A stretch of DNA of 64,000 nucleotides from Prochilodus magdalenae (taxonomy: Eukaryota; Chordata; Actinopteri; Characiformes; Prochilodontidae), in the NCBI GenBank assembly GCA_024036415.1, contig JAMWET010000160.1, forward strand, positions 386,501 through 450,500, written 5' to 3'. Shown piece by piece: positions 1 through 14,700 of the stretch; position 1 is the stretch's first letter; each line of letters opens with the position of its first letter. The translations under genes and the position numbers were made by a program. A model generated the notes under the pieces. It worked only from the letters and a program-made list of their open reading frames with translations, had not been told where the DNA came from and ran no database searches.

Positions 1-2551
1 AGAATTCTTCATCTGGCACACTCACCCAGAGATAAACAATTATGACTGCAGACAGATGCAGATCCACTCTGCTTTCAGTTTCATCTTCACCCCCATCACA
101 GGAGCAATCACATAGTTTCAATGGCTGACAGAATGCACTCAAACTTGCTTTTTTTTTTTTTTTTTTACTTTTCTTGAACTGAAGCTTTATTCTGACACTA
201 CATTCAGCCATTTCTTTCAAAATGTCTTTGAACACAGAGCAGTTACAAGAGTGCATTTTAATATGTACAGATGAAAATGCAGTGACATCTGTGTCACATA
301 TGAAGAAAAAGACTGTATTTAGGCTGAGTGAACATAGCCTTAGAGGGCTAACTGAGCTAAGCTACAAACAAGAGAAACTTGTAACAGTGACTAGAAGCAG
401 TTACAGTGTTCGGTAATACATGAGAAATAGAGCTATGAATGCCAGCAGCTACTGCTGGATGCAAATCAGACTGAAATGAGAGTTAAAGCTATGAATACGA
501 GTGACTACACTCATAAGCCAATGCGTTTAAACACTGTAGTGGCTAGTTAAAACTCATCGTGGTATTTTAGCTAATCCACTGGTTCTTTGTAACCCGTGCC
601 AGATGTGATGTGTGCACTGCTGCGTCTTCCTAAAGGTGACAGCTCTACTCATCGAGTCCAATGTTCCACCACGTCCAAATCAAACTACTTGCAAAGGAGC
701 TGTGCTGTAAAAGAAACCCCCTTCTGACAGATCCAATTTTCCTCCGCTCATAAAATATTCAAATCCTCCTCGGGATCAGAGCAAAGAGCTCAGCGGTAAA
801 TACCACGTGCTGCCATTGGTGGATTTTTGTGAGCGGCTCACATTTCTGTCGAAACGAGGGATATTGCAGAACTTCAAAAGGTACACGTGTCAATGGAAAT
901 AGGTCTTATGAACGATACCTACTAAGTTGTCTTTCAGGAGATGCCTCAGAGCCACTGATGCAGTTAATTTCCTAAAGGTGTTAGTAGTTCTGGCACACTG
1001 GGCAGGCAGCTGGCAAGCTTTCATACTGTCATGCGGTGAGTGGCTATGGCATTTATCCCTCCCTTCCTTCTTTTAGAAAAAGGTGATACAGATAAAAGCT
1101 CATGTAAGCACCAAAAGGCAAACTTCATGGGGGGGTAGTGGGGTATAAAACATGCAGGGAAGCTCTTTTGGTTTGCACCGCCCAGCCTCTGGCTCCAAAA
1201 GCCTATCCACATAAACCATGCACTCGTGCTGTAATTCCTGAGGGTTATTTTGCCAGTGAAAACATACTTAACTGGTTCATACAGGAATAAGCAATGAGAA
1301 AATGGTAAACTTTGGAGAGGTACAAACGGATTGCATCATTCTTCTAGCATCATTCTTTCAGTCTTTCGGGGATTGCTTGTAAACGAGCTAGAGCAGTGAT
1401 GATTACTCAATTAAATTTGACTAAACTTTTGATTACAATTGACCTTGTTGATGAATCAGCAGTGATTAGTTGGCAATTTGCATGACAATATTGCATATTT
1501 GATATCTCCCTTCTCCCTTTCTTTTTACAGCAACAGAGGCTGATGAAGATATTAATTTGTATTTGTTTTTGTGCCCCGGGTGCCATAATGTTTAATATCA
1601 TGCCAGTGTATGTCACAAGTCAGTCATCATGAATTTAAACATTTTGACCAATGTCTTGAAAACTACCTAATGATAGCATGGACATGGGCCATTCATGCCA
1701 TACTGGCCATAACCTGTACTGACACTTAATGAGATCATATGACATATTAATGGCCCAATTCTGTCTAGGTAAAGTAGCACATAACAGACTTCCTTCTGTT
1801 TCTGTTTGCAGTAAAATATTGTTTTGGACATTATTAAACTTCCTTGCCTTTAATCTAATGATTTTCATCATAATCACTCAACTGCTGATATAAGACTAGA
1901 GACAACCAACTTTTGACATCACTGTGTAGGCCCTGAACTACAGTCTAAAGAAGCGTGTGGTGGGTGTGTCCTGGGACAGCTTAGCTCTCCTTTGCTTGTG
2001 AAGTCACTGCTGACACCTGCAAAAAGGACACCTGGAGGTGCTCCATCATTCTTTCTGCACTCTGCCTTACTATAACCTACTTTCCTACCATCATCCCTTT
2101 CTCACTAATACTGGATGCATGCTCAGGTGCTTACTCCCCCTACCCCTGTCTTTGACCTCTGCTTCTGCTTCCTGTTTTCTAAATAAGTAAGCACTTAGAG
2201 GAAATTGCATTTAGGCTCTATAACAATAGTATGGAAATCAGCTGGCCAATTCGATTAGCTGGCAGAGTAAAGCCCATAAGCCCATTCCAGTGTGTTCTCT
2301 GCCCAGAACTAACCTTCAACTTAACACAAACACACCAAAGTCTGGCTTAAGCCTGCATAACATATTGTTTGTTAACCACCATTTCTAATCTTTAACCATG
2401 TCTCATTACACATTCACCCCTGCATTTTTAATATATTGCAAGGTAACTGCAGTATGAAGTAATATACTTGAACTGTACATTCTTGCTGTATCAACATCCA
2501 GCAGTTCCAGCTATTATAGTCTCCTTTACATGTACATGCGCACAAACTCAC
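1..2551 (-). other. robo1 intron (3' side, incomplete)
   Basis: No exon of robo1 and no other gene is visible on either strand. There is a T run at 149-166 and a pyrimidine-rich patch near 2040-2180. I looked for the next tail exon (a tyrosine-containing motif of type P-T-P-Y-A-T-T) and did not find it, so this intron probably continues past position 1. Confidence 0.7.
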
Positions 2552-2706
2552 CGGGTCGGCTGTAGGTGGTCAAGTTGCTGTCGCTGTTGCCATTGCCGGC
2601 AGTGCAACAGTTTATACTGCAGTCGTTCTGATTGGAGCAGTTGTTGGGCCATGTATCCGCTAGCCAGGGCTGAGACGCTGGCTCACCGATGTTCAATAAA
2701 CCCGGC
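2552..2706 (-). CDS. robo1: robo1 exon: cytoplasmic tail, Robo1-specific segment
   Basis: 155 bp, phase 2 in and phase 1 out. It codes [20 protein letters not shown], then a cysteine-rich run ([19 protein letters not shown]) and T-T-Y-S-R-P. This segment decides the call as robo1 and not robo2 or robo3. The acceptor follows gtgtctatgcag and the donor is GTGAGT. The next exon, expected to lead to the CC1 motif, is not found in the remaining 2.5 kb. Confidence 0.96.
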
Positions 2707-5700
2707 CTGCATAGACACATTCAGTACAGCACTACAGTTAATTAGCTATAAAGAAGGATTAAGAGGATGAAGGATTTGGAACATACAAGTCATTATAAAT
2801 CAACAATCTTTATCATCAGTTGAAGAAATTAATGCTGAGTTGGAATTACGTCGCTAGAATCCACACAGTAAAACAGAAGCAGCCACAAAGAAGCCTAAGT
2901 TTACCACGTCCCATGCCAATTGTCAAGTACTGGGCTGTGGAACAGTGGAACTGTGTTCTCTGCTGCGATGGAGCCCCATCAGAAACCTATTAGATGAGCT
3001 GGAGTGATCTAGAATTAATCAACATCAGGAACTGACCTCACTAATGTTCTTTGTGGCTGAATGCCATCAAATCCCCACAGCAATGCTTCAAAATCTAGTA
3101 TACAGGCATTCCAGAACACTTGAGGCTGTCACTGCATCAGGAGGATTAGCCCCTATTAATATCCATGACTTCAGAAGAAATGTGCAATACACAAAGTGCA
3201 TACTTTGTCCCCCAGACACAACATTAGACTGTATCTCAATGGACTGTGTTTGCCTGATTTGTCCAGGTCCCTGTGAGCTCTAGATCACACTGCACATGGC
3301 ACAAGCATTTCCAAGTATTTGAGTCCCAGTTGTAGAATCGTACACATTCCCCTGAGGCATTACTGAGGCAAAATCACAGACACACACAGACAGACAGTGG
3401 ACGCTATACTGTAATGATGCACATGTATGTGAATGCATGTCCATGGCTTTGTGTATATACCAAAGCAAAGCTGAAAAAAGGGAGGGGGTGGGAGGGAAAA
3501 GAAATGAAAGGCTGATACAAGGTTAAAGACTGGATGAGAAAGAAAGAGGTAGAGAAACAAAAAGAAGGGGAGATTTATAGGGACAGGCATCAAAGACATG
3601 TAGAGGAACATCAAAGTCAATGTTTAGTGCTGTGAAATCTCTGACTCCACCGTTCAAAGTTAAATGTCCGCTCGTCCTCACCATGTCCCAGATGCTGGCC
3701 ATGTATTGCGTTTCACTGCCGCTATCTTACACACCACAACATTGCCTTTACTGCGGCTTCAAACAGGCTGGGGAGTTTTTCACTGGCACCCCAAAACTCA
3801 CATATGATCCAGTATGCTGCCTGGTTCGCTTTACATAACACGTCTCAGGAAGGATCACACCTCAAGCTATTTCACTCTGGACAAAGAATGTGGAAACGTA
3901 CCCACTCACACAGGAACAAACCGCACAAACGCACCCACCAGGCTACATTGTGAATGATGATATGCTACAATGCATTAAGGAAATGTGTCTAATTTTTGCA
4001 TCAACTGACAAGAGGCAAGTAGAGAGAAAAGATGAGCCTTTGTCTCGGCTTCCTTCAGGTTTGTTGAACAAGCCCTCTTCCTCCACCCAAAATAAAAAAG
4101 CAGCTTTACAAAGCCAATATTGCCCCCTAGTGCTCCTCAGAAGTCATTACACAGTACTGTCTGTTGACTGACCACAATGTATTGCTAACAGGGTGTGCCA
4201 CTAGACAGATAGGTAGAGAGAAAAATTCCTAACTCCAAACAACATAGCATTGTCAAGACCAAAAAAGGCTTCACTGATCTCATGACTCACCTCCCAGCGC
4301 TGGTAACAGCTTCTCCTCCTCTTTGATAGGAAACTGCAGTGCAAAGAAAAACAAAGAAAATATCAGCATTTACATACAATAGCTAAGCATGCACAGATTA
4401 TACATATGTAATAATGATTATTTTATTAGAAACGTCCAGTCAGTCTCTGGACGTCTGTACTGTAGCCCCGTGGTTTTAAGACTAGCCTTGGAAATCACCC
4501 TTTCAAACAAATATAGTCAAACCCGCTCCAGGTATTTTTAAAAACCCTGATTGGCTGGATCAGATTATTAGAGCTATGTAAGGGGCGGGGCAGCTTTCTG
4601 GATTCAGGTTGGAACTGAACTTTGCATGAAAGTGGCTCTCCTGGAATTGCCTTTCTGTTGATGCCCTAGCCTTTCCTCAGTGGTTAGTTTGTGGCCACAA
4701 AGCTACACTTGAATGGACAATTATGCATGTCGGATCATCCAAGCTTACATACTAGTGTTTCTGTCATGTTACCACCACTGCTGAGAATGGTGCAGCACCC
4801 CAACATTATCTAGTCAACAGCCGACTTCTAGTCAAAGGTCATAATGAGTGGTGGGGAGTGTGTGTGTTGTATAGTTGGGTACAGTTGACTATAAAGTAAA
4901 TGTGAAGCTCAAAGTGGACAGTGCGTGGAAAGGTAGGTGCTTACAGTACAGTGGAAAAGCAAGTGAAAATACAAGGTAGGTGTTTTCAAGAAAGTGTCCA
5001 ATTAGTGGAAATACAGGGTGGGTGTTTCCAATAAACTGGCCAAAGGGAAGGGAATGCAAACACCAATTCCATAAAGTAACATAAAGACAATGATTTGTAG
5101 CATGAATGTGTGCATGTATATGTGTGCACGTATAACAGAGAAGGGATTAGTTGCACCGTTCTGAGTGTGGCCCACTGTAACATGCTAGCACTTTTGGCCG
5201 TACGGGATGAGTTCGGCTTTTTTGGCAGTAGTAAGATGAATTTGGAGTGAGCAATTCCTCTCCAGTGCGGCAGGCAGAGATAAACTCCAATTCACATTTC
5301 AATCTCACTAGCCTGTTGCCAGCTTGCACACCAATTCCCCTCTTCAAGTTTCACCTCAGCTTCTACACAGATAATTTCCCAAATGATACAGTACAGATGA
5401 CAGAATTCTGCCTAAATTATATCACTGAACTGTTTAGTAATGTCATAGTACATTTATGGATCTATGAATACTGATTGGGAAAGTAGCAGCAGCAGTAGCT
5501 AATGTTCCACTAGCGGAGCCTGAGCTTTCACTTGAGGCCTGGCAGTGCGTCATCATTAGCAATCAAGCCTCATTTCTATTCATACAGGAGAAAAAAGCGT
5601 CCTCCTTCTCTGCTGCTTATAAAAGCAGATAAGTCAATGGCAAGATGATGACAGCAAGATGAAACAACTGCTACAAAAATGAGAGAGAGTGTGATGGGAG

Positions 5701-8700
5701 AACAGAAAGAGGCCACGAAGGAGAGTGTGAAAGTGACATTCTCAGCCATGTTCTTCTGTCTGCTATGGAAAAGTCACCGTAGTTCACAGCCAGCCTTCGT
5801 GCTACAGCTCCCCTTCGCTCTCTCTAATTGGGCCGTGCAAGCTCTGGTGACACCTCATCAAACCCCGGCTGAGGCATGGGGCCGGACGGGCCTGCTTTGA
5901 TCCGCTCCTCGCCCGTTTTAAAGGCCCTCTTTAGTGGAGCATTTCTCTTTTTCCTCTATTCCTCTTTAACTGTATTCGCAGGGGCCTGGCTGACGCACTA
6001 AAGCACCCTTTGATAGCTGCGTGAAAAGCTTCAGACTGGTTTTTAGTACCCTTTCTTGTGGGGAGATGTATTTTTAACAGCGGTTGCTGTCTTTCGCTGT
6101 CCACTGTGACCCTTGTGTGTAGAGTGTGAGTGAGGTTACAGCAGACACAACCCGAAATGTGAGAAGCCTGAAGTGGACACAGAGCAGTTAAACTGCGGAT
6201 CTAAAAGCAGAAATGCCTCCTAAACCCTGCAACGGTCTTTCAGGTCAACATGCCTGGTATTTTCATCATGTATAGGAGTCTGTGTCACAACTCTAAACCC
6301 CTGAATGTAAAATGAATAAATAAACAGGAGAATGAATTTCACAGATTTTGACTTGCTGCTTTATTCAATGATGTAAATAAAGTCATTTCGATGCAAAATG
6401 TGGTCAAATTTGGTGCTATTGCCTCCATAAACCATGTTTTAAGCCAGATGCTTATTTCAACTGTCATTAAACAATGTCTCAGGAATCAGGCAGCATATTC
6501 ATAACCACTGTGTAACGGTTTTCTGTGAGGGAGCTTTCAAAGGAATTAAGCTCGTCGGATGTCTTGCTGTTCTTACCAACACTGAACAATTCTCTACAAA
6601 GCTGCATTTCAAACCATACACTTTGCTAAGACATCATCAATCTAATAATGCAGAAATTTTGAAAAATGGTTGTGAACTGATCTTACAGTAGTGCTTACCT
6701 GTAGGCGTAAAGGTGAAGGATGGCACTGCAGATCCAACCAGCAGAACATGGAAAAAGAAGAGTAACAACACGGTCAGTTACAATAAGCAATTCATACACA
6801 TGTCCAGGCAGTGTTATTTACATGGAATGTATGATGACGTAACTGAGCAGACATTACTCTCCCATCCGCATGACGACCCAAGATATTTATAAGATACACT
6901 ATCCAAGTCTTCATCATCCTCCTTAGTGGAATGTAATTGCACGCAATATGTGGAATGTCAGTTGTGCTTTGTTGGGAGAGTATTTTTAAAAGAACTGTCA
7001 AAGTTTGGATTTGTCTTTTGAGGTTGCTGTCTCTTGCTGTCCACTGTGAACCCTTGTATGCAGAGAGTGAGTGAGGTTAGACACAGGCCAAATGCAAGAA
7101 GACTGATGTTGAAACAGCAGTTAAACTATGGCTCTAAGAGCAGAACAGTCTTCTAAACCCTGCTATGTGCTTTCAGGTCACAATAGCTGTTATGTTCATT
7201 ATGTATGATATTGCAAAATGTAGGCATAAGCACTAAGGGAAGAAGCTCATCGTGCACTGGAAGCAGAATCCATAGTAAACTATGTCCTAAAGATGCAATG
7301 CTGCAAGTGACAGGATAAAAACAAAACAGTAAAAAAAAAAATTAAAAGTAAAAAGGAAGAAAGCACATTCAAATAGCTGTGGAATGCGTTTACTCCGCAT
7401 CCTTCTCTTCAGTGATAATCCGTGCACATATTTCTTCAATTTGATCAAAGAATCCTATAAACAGACTGACAAAGCATAAGACGTTCCGGAGCATCACTAC
7501 AAGTGATTTAGGCTCTGAATTCACCACAAACAGGCAATTAAAATATCAAAAGAAAGAAGAAACCTCTCGCATGCTTAGCCACTCAGGCTGTTCTTGGCTG
7601 CGCTACAACAAAACGTCAGGCTGTAACGCAGCAGTACTATTAGCACTGTCTTCACCTTCTCATATCGTCTGTATTCTAAAGCAGCAGCCGGAGCCCTTCC
7701 CTTTAAATGTCACCTCTCTCTCTTTTCCGTTTTTGTATGCCTGCCTTTGGCAGCACTCAGGTCCCGGCATATGAAAAGATCAGAGTAATAGATGCGGCCA
7801 CTTTTGATGCTGTTATCATGTGTGTTTATCTGTTCGGAAGCAAACAGGGACAGACGCTTGGCGTGCATATAAAAATGCTAATGTGACGGGCCGATAAATA
7901 AATCAGATCACCACAGCAACTCGGTGGCTGTCAGGCTCGCAAAGACAGGTTGGGGAGTTTTTGGGGGAGGTGGACGCTTAAACGCTTTCTGGATGTATGT
8001 GCACACAAAACCATGTCCATGTGTGTGTTCAGAGAAATCCCGCCACCTGTGTTTTTCTCCACTCCACCCTCACAATGCATTCCTGTTTTATGTGGGCACA
8101 ATTATCCCTTTCTTCATTTATTCACACACAAGTCTTTCCCAGCCTTCAGTTCAAAGCGGCTCGCTCGTGGCATTGTGGCTTTCTCAAGTGCACAAGAAGT
8201 GGAAGGCCAACATATTTGCCATCGGTGTCACAGAAGACTTTTTAGAGTTCAGCGGAAGCAACACCAACGCACTGTCCCAGGCTGTGTACCCTGAGCTTTC
8301 AAGGGCAAGATCAAACTCACTTAAGGGATCAGTGGAAAAAATACAGCATATGAAAAATGATTTAATCTGAAACCATCTAGTAAATGCTGTTGGTGATAAT
8401 AATAATAATAATAATAATACAAATAATAAATTTGTGTTTGATAAGCACTGTGCATAAGCAATTTATAAATGTACATGATGTTGTACAAGGATCTAGTATG
8501 GGTTAGGACCCTTGATCAGTAGATCTATATTATCAAATTATACTGTAGTACTGCAGCTTTAACCAAACACTGTGATATTCTAATGCTTACATTCTGGGTA
8601 GTGCTATGCCATCATGCTGGAGTTTTATTTCTATCTACTAAACAATCTGATGTCATAAGCATTTACATCCAAACAGACCGAACCTGAACCGTTGATTTAT

Positions 8701-11700
8701 ATAGAAATTGTGATTTCTGAACATTTTCAGAAAAAAAAAAGTTTTGAAATGAATCCAAAGCTCCTTTGAATGCCAAACTTTAACAGCTGAAAGCCTTCAG
8801 TTCACAGCATTCAGGTTCTAAAGCTGAGCGCACATCAACCTTCAGAGTGTGTGAATGCTAATGCTAATGAATAGCTGGACTCCGGTCTCTTTTTAAGCAT
8901 CGCTTCCAGCCTGCCAATAAGCATTCCATTAGCAGAATGTCCTTGAGAAGGATGTGCCTGTAGCCCACTGCCAACACCGGAAAAAACCCCACCATTGTGC
9001 AATCTCCCATCTGCATGAACTCTTCAGCTAAAGCGAGAGATATGACAGAGGCTTCATCAGACGTGGAGTGTGTGGTTTGAACCTTCAGCCCTCGTGGCTG
9101 AAAAAAGACTTTTAAAAAGCAAGGGCGCGGATGGCAGGAAGTACTGCTGTCTTCAGTCCTTCCAGATTTTCTTTTCCTTTGCCCTCCCTGCAAATCTCAC
9201 TAGTTTAAAATAACAGCATCAAATCAAAAGCTTATGATCGGCCTTGGAATTAATGAATTAATGATGTCCAAGATAAATTACTGATCTGAGAGAAAAGGGC
9301 TGGCAGCTGCATAGCCTGAAGACATACATTAAACCCGCGAGTGGAGAAAAGACATCATCACAGAGCTGTGTCTGTTGTGGTGGAGAGGCTGGAGCCAGCG
9401 GAAAGATCTTTCCGAATTTTCTGCTTAAAGTCTTTGCGAAATGAAAGAGAGGAGGAAAGAATCTGAACCAGAGGAAAAAAAATGTGGCACTTCTGTACAA
9501 ACTGCACTCTCTGGTGAGAGCACGTCAAAAATAACCTTGACACATCTGATGAAAACAAGGGAGGAAATCATCCCTTAAAGGTGTTTTTGTTTTATTTAAA
9601 CATCAAGAACGAGCCAAATCTTTTTCATGTTAGCTGAAGGTCTTTTGTGCACTAACTGAATTTAGCACAGGCATTCCTCTGCTAAAAGCTGTTTTAGATT
9701 TAATACCATACTGTAACTCCTTTGACTGCTTATTATTCAATAATTAACATTTATCCCTAATCTAAATACTTACTGAAATGCACCGACACTCGTGTAATTC
9801 TGTATCTTTCTAGGTTTCGGCACTGGCCTTTGTTCTAGCATTGCTGGAGCCCAATGGTAGTTTAATCTAGACTAGACAGGGTTACCTGAGTAGACAAGAA
9901 AGCACTTTTGTAAGTCTCTCTGGATAAGAGCATCGGCTAAGCTCAAAACCATAAAATGTTTTTCAGTTTTTGACATGATTTGAAAATGCTCATTGATCAT
10001 TACAGTGTGTGTAAATTTAGTGATAAACGGACCAAAACAAATGACAGTTTTGCCAGCAGCATAATGTAAATATAAATGTTAAGACTTATTAGTTATTCTA
10101 CTCTATAAAAAAAAGTGTGTGTCTAAAGTCTCCAATACATAACAAAACTGCAGTTGAGCTCGTTTTCTAAAGCTAGCTGCTGTACCTTTGCGAATGCCAG
10201 CATAACTGGTGCTCAGGCCGCTCCTCTTCTTGCGGTGGCGGTACAGCCAGATGCTGAAGACCATGAGGATTATCCAGCAAGCTGCGCCAATGCCCGCAAT
10301 GAAGGCCGGTTGCCGGACCACGTCTGAAATCTGCTGAGACAGAGTGTTTTCTGGGTCCACTACGGTCTGCGTCATCCGCCCTGAGGAGTCTGTGCCAGAG
10401 AAACCAATGAGAAATGAAGAAACAGAGAGAAAAAAACCCAACAGATTATTCATATAAAGAATGAACTTGATGACACTTTCATAGAGATCTTTAACTGCAA
10501 CCATTCTACACTCAACAAATGACAAAATAAAATTAGAAATTGTATTTTTCCTTCCTTTAATGTGGCGGCACATGGAACATCATGCTAATTCTGTGACTCA
10601 GTATGAATGTAAATTGGAGCAGTGGTATACAGATAAAAGTGCACAGTTGTATTTCTTTAGAAGAGCAACGTGAGGCAGATTTAAAATAAGAAAAATCTAT
10701 TCTCTATTCCTGTTCCCCCTCATTCTCTCCCCACTTTATAGCTAGCGCCCCCCAACCCCCACCAAAACACACACACACACATACACACGCACACAATTTC
10801 TTTCTATTCCCTGGCTTTTTTCTGCCATTTTTTAATTTTTTCCCATCCTGCCGTCTCATTTTTTTAAAGTCGCAAGCACTTTAATTATTGAGAGATGTTA
10901 CAGAGCTGTAGGAAAACATGGGCTTCATTTTTCGACAACCCTCTTCTCTGCCACCCAGCCTCAAAGCTTCATCTCATTTTCTTTAGAGGTTTAATCCTCT
11001 CACCAATAATTATAGGCTACCAGTCCGTGGTGACCACTCCCCAAGATATAAACGCACATACAACAAATCATACACCCAACAGCTAACACAAACAAAAACA
11101 TTAGCACGGCCACACCTGAGAAACAACCACCAACATACATTAAACAGACCACTAAGGCCTCAAAAGCTACAATCAGATATTTCAGTATTCAGTGTGTCCA
11201 TCCTTGACCTTTATTATAGCTTTAACTCTTTTCAGGAGACTCTTCAGTTTTTTTTTAAGAAGCCTACAGGGTATTTTTACTACATCTCTAAAGTTTAGTA
11301 TTGGAAGTTGGTGTATTGTCTACGTCTCACAAGCCAGGAAGTACCAAACACACAAAAAGTATGGTGTTCAAGGACGAGTTTTTCACTTTCCTCAACAAGT
11401 GCTTTTTTTGAAAGCCACACCATATTTCAGACCCGGTGAGTTGACTTGTCTTATATCAGTAAATGAAAAAAAAAAAAAACACAATCACCCCCCTCCCTTT
11501 ATGCAGTTGGGTTATCTTATATGTAATGTTCTCAGAACTTTATCATAAAAAGAGTAGTTTATACTTAATGGATGTTAATTGGTGGTCTCTGATTTTGGAC
11601 AATGATGTACTCGACTAATGTCATCAGTTAAGTAGCAGGTTTAAAAGCTCCTTTCAAACAGGGAAGACATCAAACTAACGCCAGAACCACCAGGACTGGA

Positions 11701-14700
11701 TCAGATGACTTCTGCCTAAACAGGTCTACTGTTCTTCTACTGGCCATGATAATCTTCTTTGCCAGTAGTCAGCACTGAACAGAAGGGAAAAAAGCCATAG
11801 TGTGAAGGAAGTAGCTGAAGTTGCAGGTGTATGAAAGCGTATGGTCATATGGGTCTACCAGCAGTGGCAGAAATCCCAATCTACAGGAAACTCTCCTCAG
11901 AATTGCGCCAGGCATCTTCTAAATCCAGAAACTTGTCCAGTCCAATCGCAGCTGTTATTCATGCTTGTGGAGGTATTTCACGCTACTAGGTATGTTTAAA
12001 GAACCAGGAAACGGCCAGGGGAAATCATCACACATCAGTCTCACCCTGGACACAATATATTACAACTCCTCCCCTCCAGCAGTTAATACAGTACCCTGTA
12101 CACAAAGACAACCAGACACAGAAAGAGATTGCTCAGGCTTCATAAACAGCTGACCAGTAACAACGTCTGCTGGACCATAGCTATTCCTACCCAACGGTGT
12201 TCATCGGTTTCATTCAAATGCCAGATTACACACCACAGTTTCTTCCCCATTCATGTATACTAATACTGTTGCACTACCTCAACACTACAGTCTTATACTT
12301 TTGTAAATACTGTGTATATTATCTGTCCATGTATAGTTTGTTTACTGCTTGCATATTGTGTAGATTGTATATTGTAAATGTCTGTACTTGTTGTGTATGT
12401 TGTGAACCATCAGTTATGTGTGTATTGGTGCAGTACTAGAGAGAAACAAACTCCTGAAGCCAAACTTTTTGTTTGTGTCAACATACTTGGCCAATAAACC
12501 TAATTCTGATTCAGTCACAGGTGAATAATTTTTTGCCCAGTAAGCTACAGTAATATTATACAGTAGTGAATATATTAAAGATGAAAGATAATATACACTA
12601 CAGTAATATTGAAGTTACCTACTGAAGTTGCTTTTATAGGGACTAGATACCTTTCTCCAGTGTTACAAAGCTGGCAAATCATAAAAAGGTATTAAATACA
12701 TAAACAAGTTAATAAAAAGGGATGAAATTGCATGCACAATTAGAGTTAATGAGTTTCAGTTGTAAAACTTTTATTTTATCTTCATATTCTTTTGTGAGTG
12801 ATGGGTGGGAGATGTGATGTGATCAGATCAAAGCACACGCCAATAAAGTTCTCTGAACGCCTAACAAATGCAGGTGTGTGCCTGTGAGTGCAGTTCACAG
12901 TTACTGGTGTGCTGCACTGTGAAAGCGCATGCCCTTCATCTGCTGCCTTCAGACATTAACATAATACTCTTTTGTGCCAATGGACTGACAGTAATCAAGA
13001 CTCAAACCTCAATTAAATCAGAACTCATTTTACTGTGAATCGAAGCAGATTTAATTTATGAGCTCTCCTGACATTCAATCACCTCACATGGCACTGTGCC
13101 AACGCTGACGCTGATCTAATTATTTCAATTACTCTTTTAACCACCCACACCAACAGCTTTGGAGGGAACAAGTCAAGGCTTATGACCCTCCTCTTAGCAA
13201 AGGTGCAACCTGTTTATATAATCTGTAATATTTATGAACCAATACATTTGGTTCAAGAGCTTCACGGTTAACAGGATATTTAGACAGGGCAAAAAAGCAA
13301 TATATGCATGGTCATCACAACATCTTAATAGTGTCTAAAATGCTTAGACACAAATTCACCCAGATGTTCAGTTAATCCATGTTTGGTGTCTCAAGTCTGC
13401 TACTCAAGTTTTACACTGGGGAGTAATGCAGCCAACAAGCAATGGAAGTCTAAGTCACCTGAAGTGCTTTTATTACATTAGCCTTGTAACTCCAGTATAT
13501 TATGTTTGAGGCAAGAGCACTCAGGAACCGAAACACTCGCTTTATACCAAAATCAGTTAAAATGCCTAGTATCACAATAGGAAACATCTATTTATATATT
13601 TTTTATATGTGAAAAGATTTTGAAAAATAAAATTACAGACGTAAATGCTTTGTGTCGCACTCTTTTCAGCAGTTGGTACTACGGGGAGTTAAATGTGGTG
13701 AACATATCGACTCACCCAGCTGGAAATAGGTGAGGTCACTCTTTACTCCAGGTCCAACTCCATTGCTGGCTGCTACCTCCACACTGTAGCGGACCCCTGG
13801 AACCAGGCCCGAGATGACCACTGAGAATGTGGAAGCATCCACTGTGCGATTGATGTGATAGCGGCTTTCGTTCCCCAAACACCAGATCTGAGTATTCAGA
13901 AAGACAGAGAGTCTTCAGCAAGGGTGTAAATACATGCATGTAAAAGACCTGTGTAGGATAATAATGATTCAGGGCATTAAAGAAATATTAAATAGACCAA
14001 ATAAAAATGCAGTGAACACAAGTATAACATGTCATTTTACAGAGTTCATAACCCAGAGGCTCATACAATGTTCATTTAAACTGATCCTGCCACCTTCAGT
14101 CCAGCGCAATGGAAACGCATTTAAGAAATGTTTAGTTTTTTCCATATAAGAAATTAAGTTTCTGTGTGTGCAGTCAACCCTGAACTGCCTCATTTGCTCT
14201 GGAGCCATAACAGACTACCACTGCCCTCAAAACGCGCCCTACATAGCCATGTAAAATCTACAGCCAGGATCAGCAAGCGCCACCATAATGAAATTACAGC
14301 CTGAGCAAGGAGCTCCAGCGCTAGGCTGAAAGTGATACTGCTCTGGCTAACCCAATCCAGAAGGTCCAAAAAAAACACACGTCATAAACTCAATGCAAAG
14401 CAATCCATACATTTACAGTCTAGCCATGTTTTGTGGCTGGATTAGTAGTTTCTAGTTCTCCTCTTTCCAGGAAAAGATAACAAGCTTTATCCGTCCCCGC
14501 CGGCTCCTGGAGAAAGAGTGTAACACGGGGCAGGATAAGAGTCGATCCAGAATCCTCGGCAGCTCTTTGAGGCACGGTAGGGTAGGAAACGCCGGGAGTA
14601 AATAGGGTAAGCGATTAGGAAAAGAATCACATGCTCTCGCCAGATTTAACAAGCATGAAATTACTAGCAACCGTCCCTTTCCATCGCCACAAAACATTTA

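Larger units (their letters stand above)
6726..10185 (-). other. robo1 intron, 3.5 kb
   Basis: Non-coding. It holds the second copy of the local duplication (6970-7210), an (AAT)n microsatellite (about 8396-8419) and a short SINE-like tail (about 9905-9959). ORFs of up to 148 codons at 7924-8370 have no recognisable domain. Confidence 0.7.
10390..13715 (-). other. robo1 intron, 3.3 kb
   Basis: Non-coding, with transposon remnants: an unclassified dispersed repeat at 11794-11998 and a LINE-type 3' end at about 12020-12513. The remainder looks unique. Confidence 0.7.

Noticed and set aside
7924..8370. 148-codon plus-strand ORF with two overlapping shorter ORFs
   Set aside because: Several frames are open at once in the same stretch, with no familiar motif, which points to chance.
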